A program made the translations under genes and the position numbers. The notes beneath the pieces were generated by a model. That model worked only from the letters and a program-made list of their open reading frames with translations, ran no database searches and was not told where the DNA came from. From contig CAKMQH010000158.1 in NCBI GenBank assembly GCA_927911515.1, forward strand, positions 1 through 5,549: 5,549 nt of DNA, given 5' to 3'. Origin of the DNA: an uncultured Neisseria sp. (GTDB taxonomy: Bacteria > Pseudomonadota > Gammaproteobacteria > Burkholderiales > Neisseriaceae). Positions 5,455-5,549 of the stretch are shown in pieces (position 1 is the stretch's first letter; each line of letters starts with the position of its first letter).

Positions 5455-5549
5455 ATAGTGGATTAAATTTAAACCAGTACGGCGTTGCCTCGCCTTGCCT
5501 TACTATTTGTACCGTCTGCGGCTTTCGTCGCCTTGTCCTGATTTAAATT
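5454..5549. mobile_element. Correia repeat enclosed element (CREE), cut by window end
   Basis: The element starts with the Correia terminal inverted repeat TATAGTGGATTAAATTTAAA and continues through the typical internal sequence (CAGTACGGCGTTGCCTCGCC, then CTTTCGTCGCCTTGTCCTGA). It runs into the opposite terminal repeat, which is cut at TTTAAATT. About 12 further bases (expected TAATCCACTATA) would complete it, giving a length near 108 bp, the short class lacking the internal segment that carries the IHF site. CREEs are non-autonomous, MITE-like elements inserted at TA. Their ends can supply promoters, and their transcripts can be cut by RNase III. Here the element abuts the rhlE terminator. 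Confidence 0.9.

Overview
The window reads as chromosomal DNA of a Neisseria species. The evidence is several copies of the neisserial DNA uptake sequence (DUS), two of them paired as inverted repeats that form terminator stems, and a Correia repeat (CREE) running off the right edge. Most DUS copies are the AGGTCGTCTGAA dialect rather than the ATGCCGTCTGAA typical of meningococci and gonococci. This favours a commensal of the N. mucosa/sicca type, but the species call is an inference from few copies.

Layout: (1) Positions 1-2349 form an accessory-looking, AT-richer segment with two + strand genes: the 3' end of an unrecognised gene (to 483), then a 608-aa protein (523-2349). That protein has a zincin-like HEIEH motif near its N-terminus and a C-terminal calcium-binding module like the self-processing module of the meningococcal RTX protein FrpC, but no RTX nonapeptide repeats. 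(2) Positions 2410-5454 return to GC-richer housekeeping-style sequence: a glutaredoxin-2 gene (2456-3097, +), a small lipoprotein gene (3282-3530, -) convergent with it, and a DEAD-box RNA helicase of the RhlE type (3990-5396, +) divergent from the lipoprotein. (3) The right edge is a terminator whose T-tail merges into a Correia element.

The housekeeping genes appear to be independent transcription units. grxB ends at a 22-bp DUS-containing hairpin, the lipoprotein at its own hairpin, and rhlE at a 16-bp DUS-containing hairpin. The divergent 459-base region between lipoprotein and rhlE holds a candidate promoter for each gene. The lipoprotein promoter has a 12-bp perfect palindrome in its spacer.

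The most interesting object is the 608-aa protein: a probable metallopeptidase domain joined to an FrpC-type module in which the expected scissile Asp-Pro appears to be Thr-Pro and the adjacent calcium loop is eroded. It may be a secreted effector or toxin, or a decaying relative. No experiment or database search was available, so all functional calls rest on motif reading.
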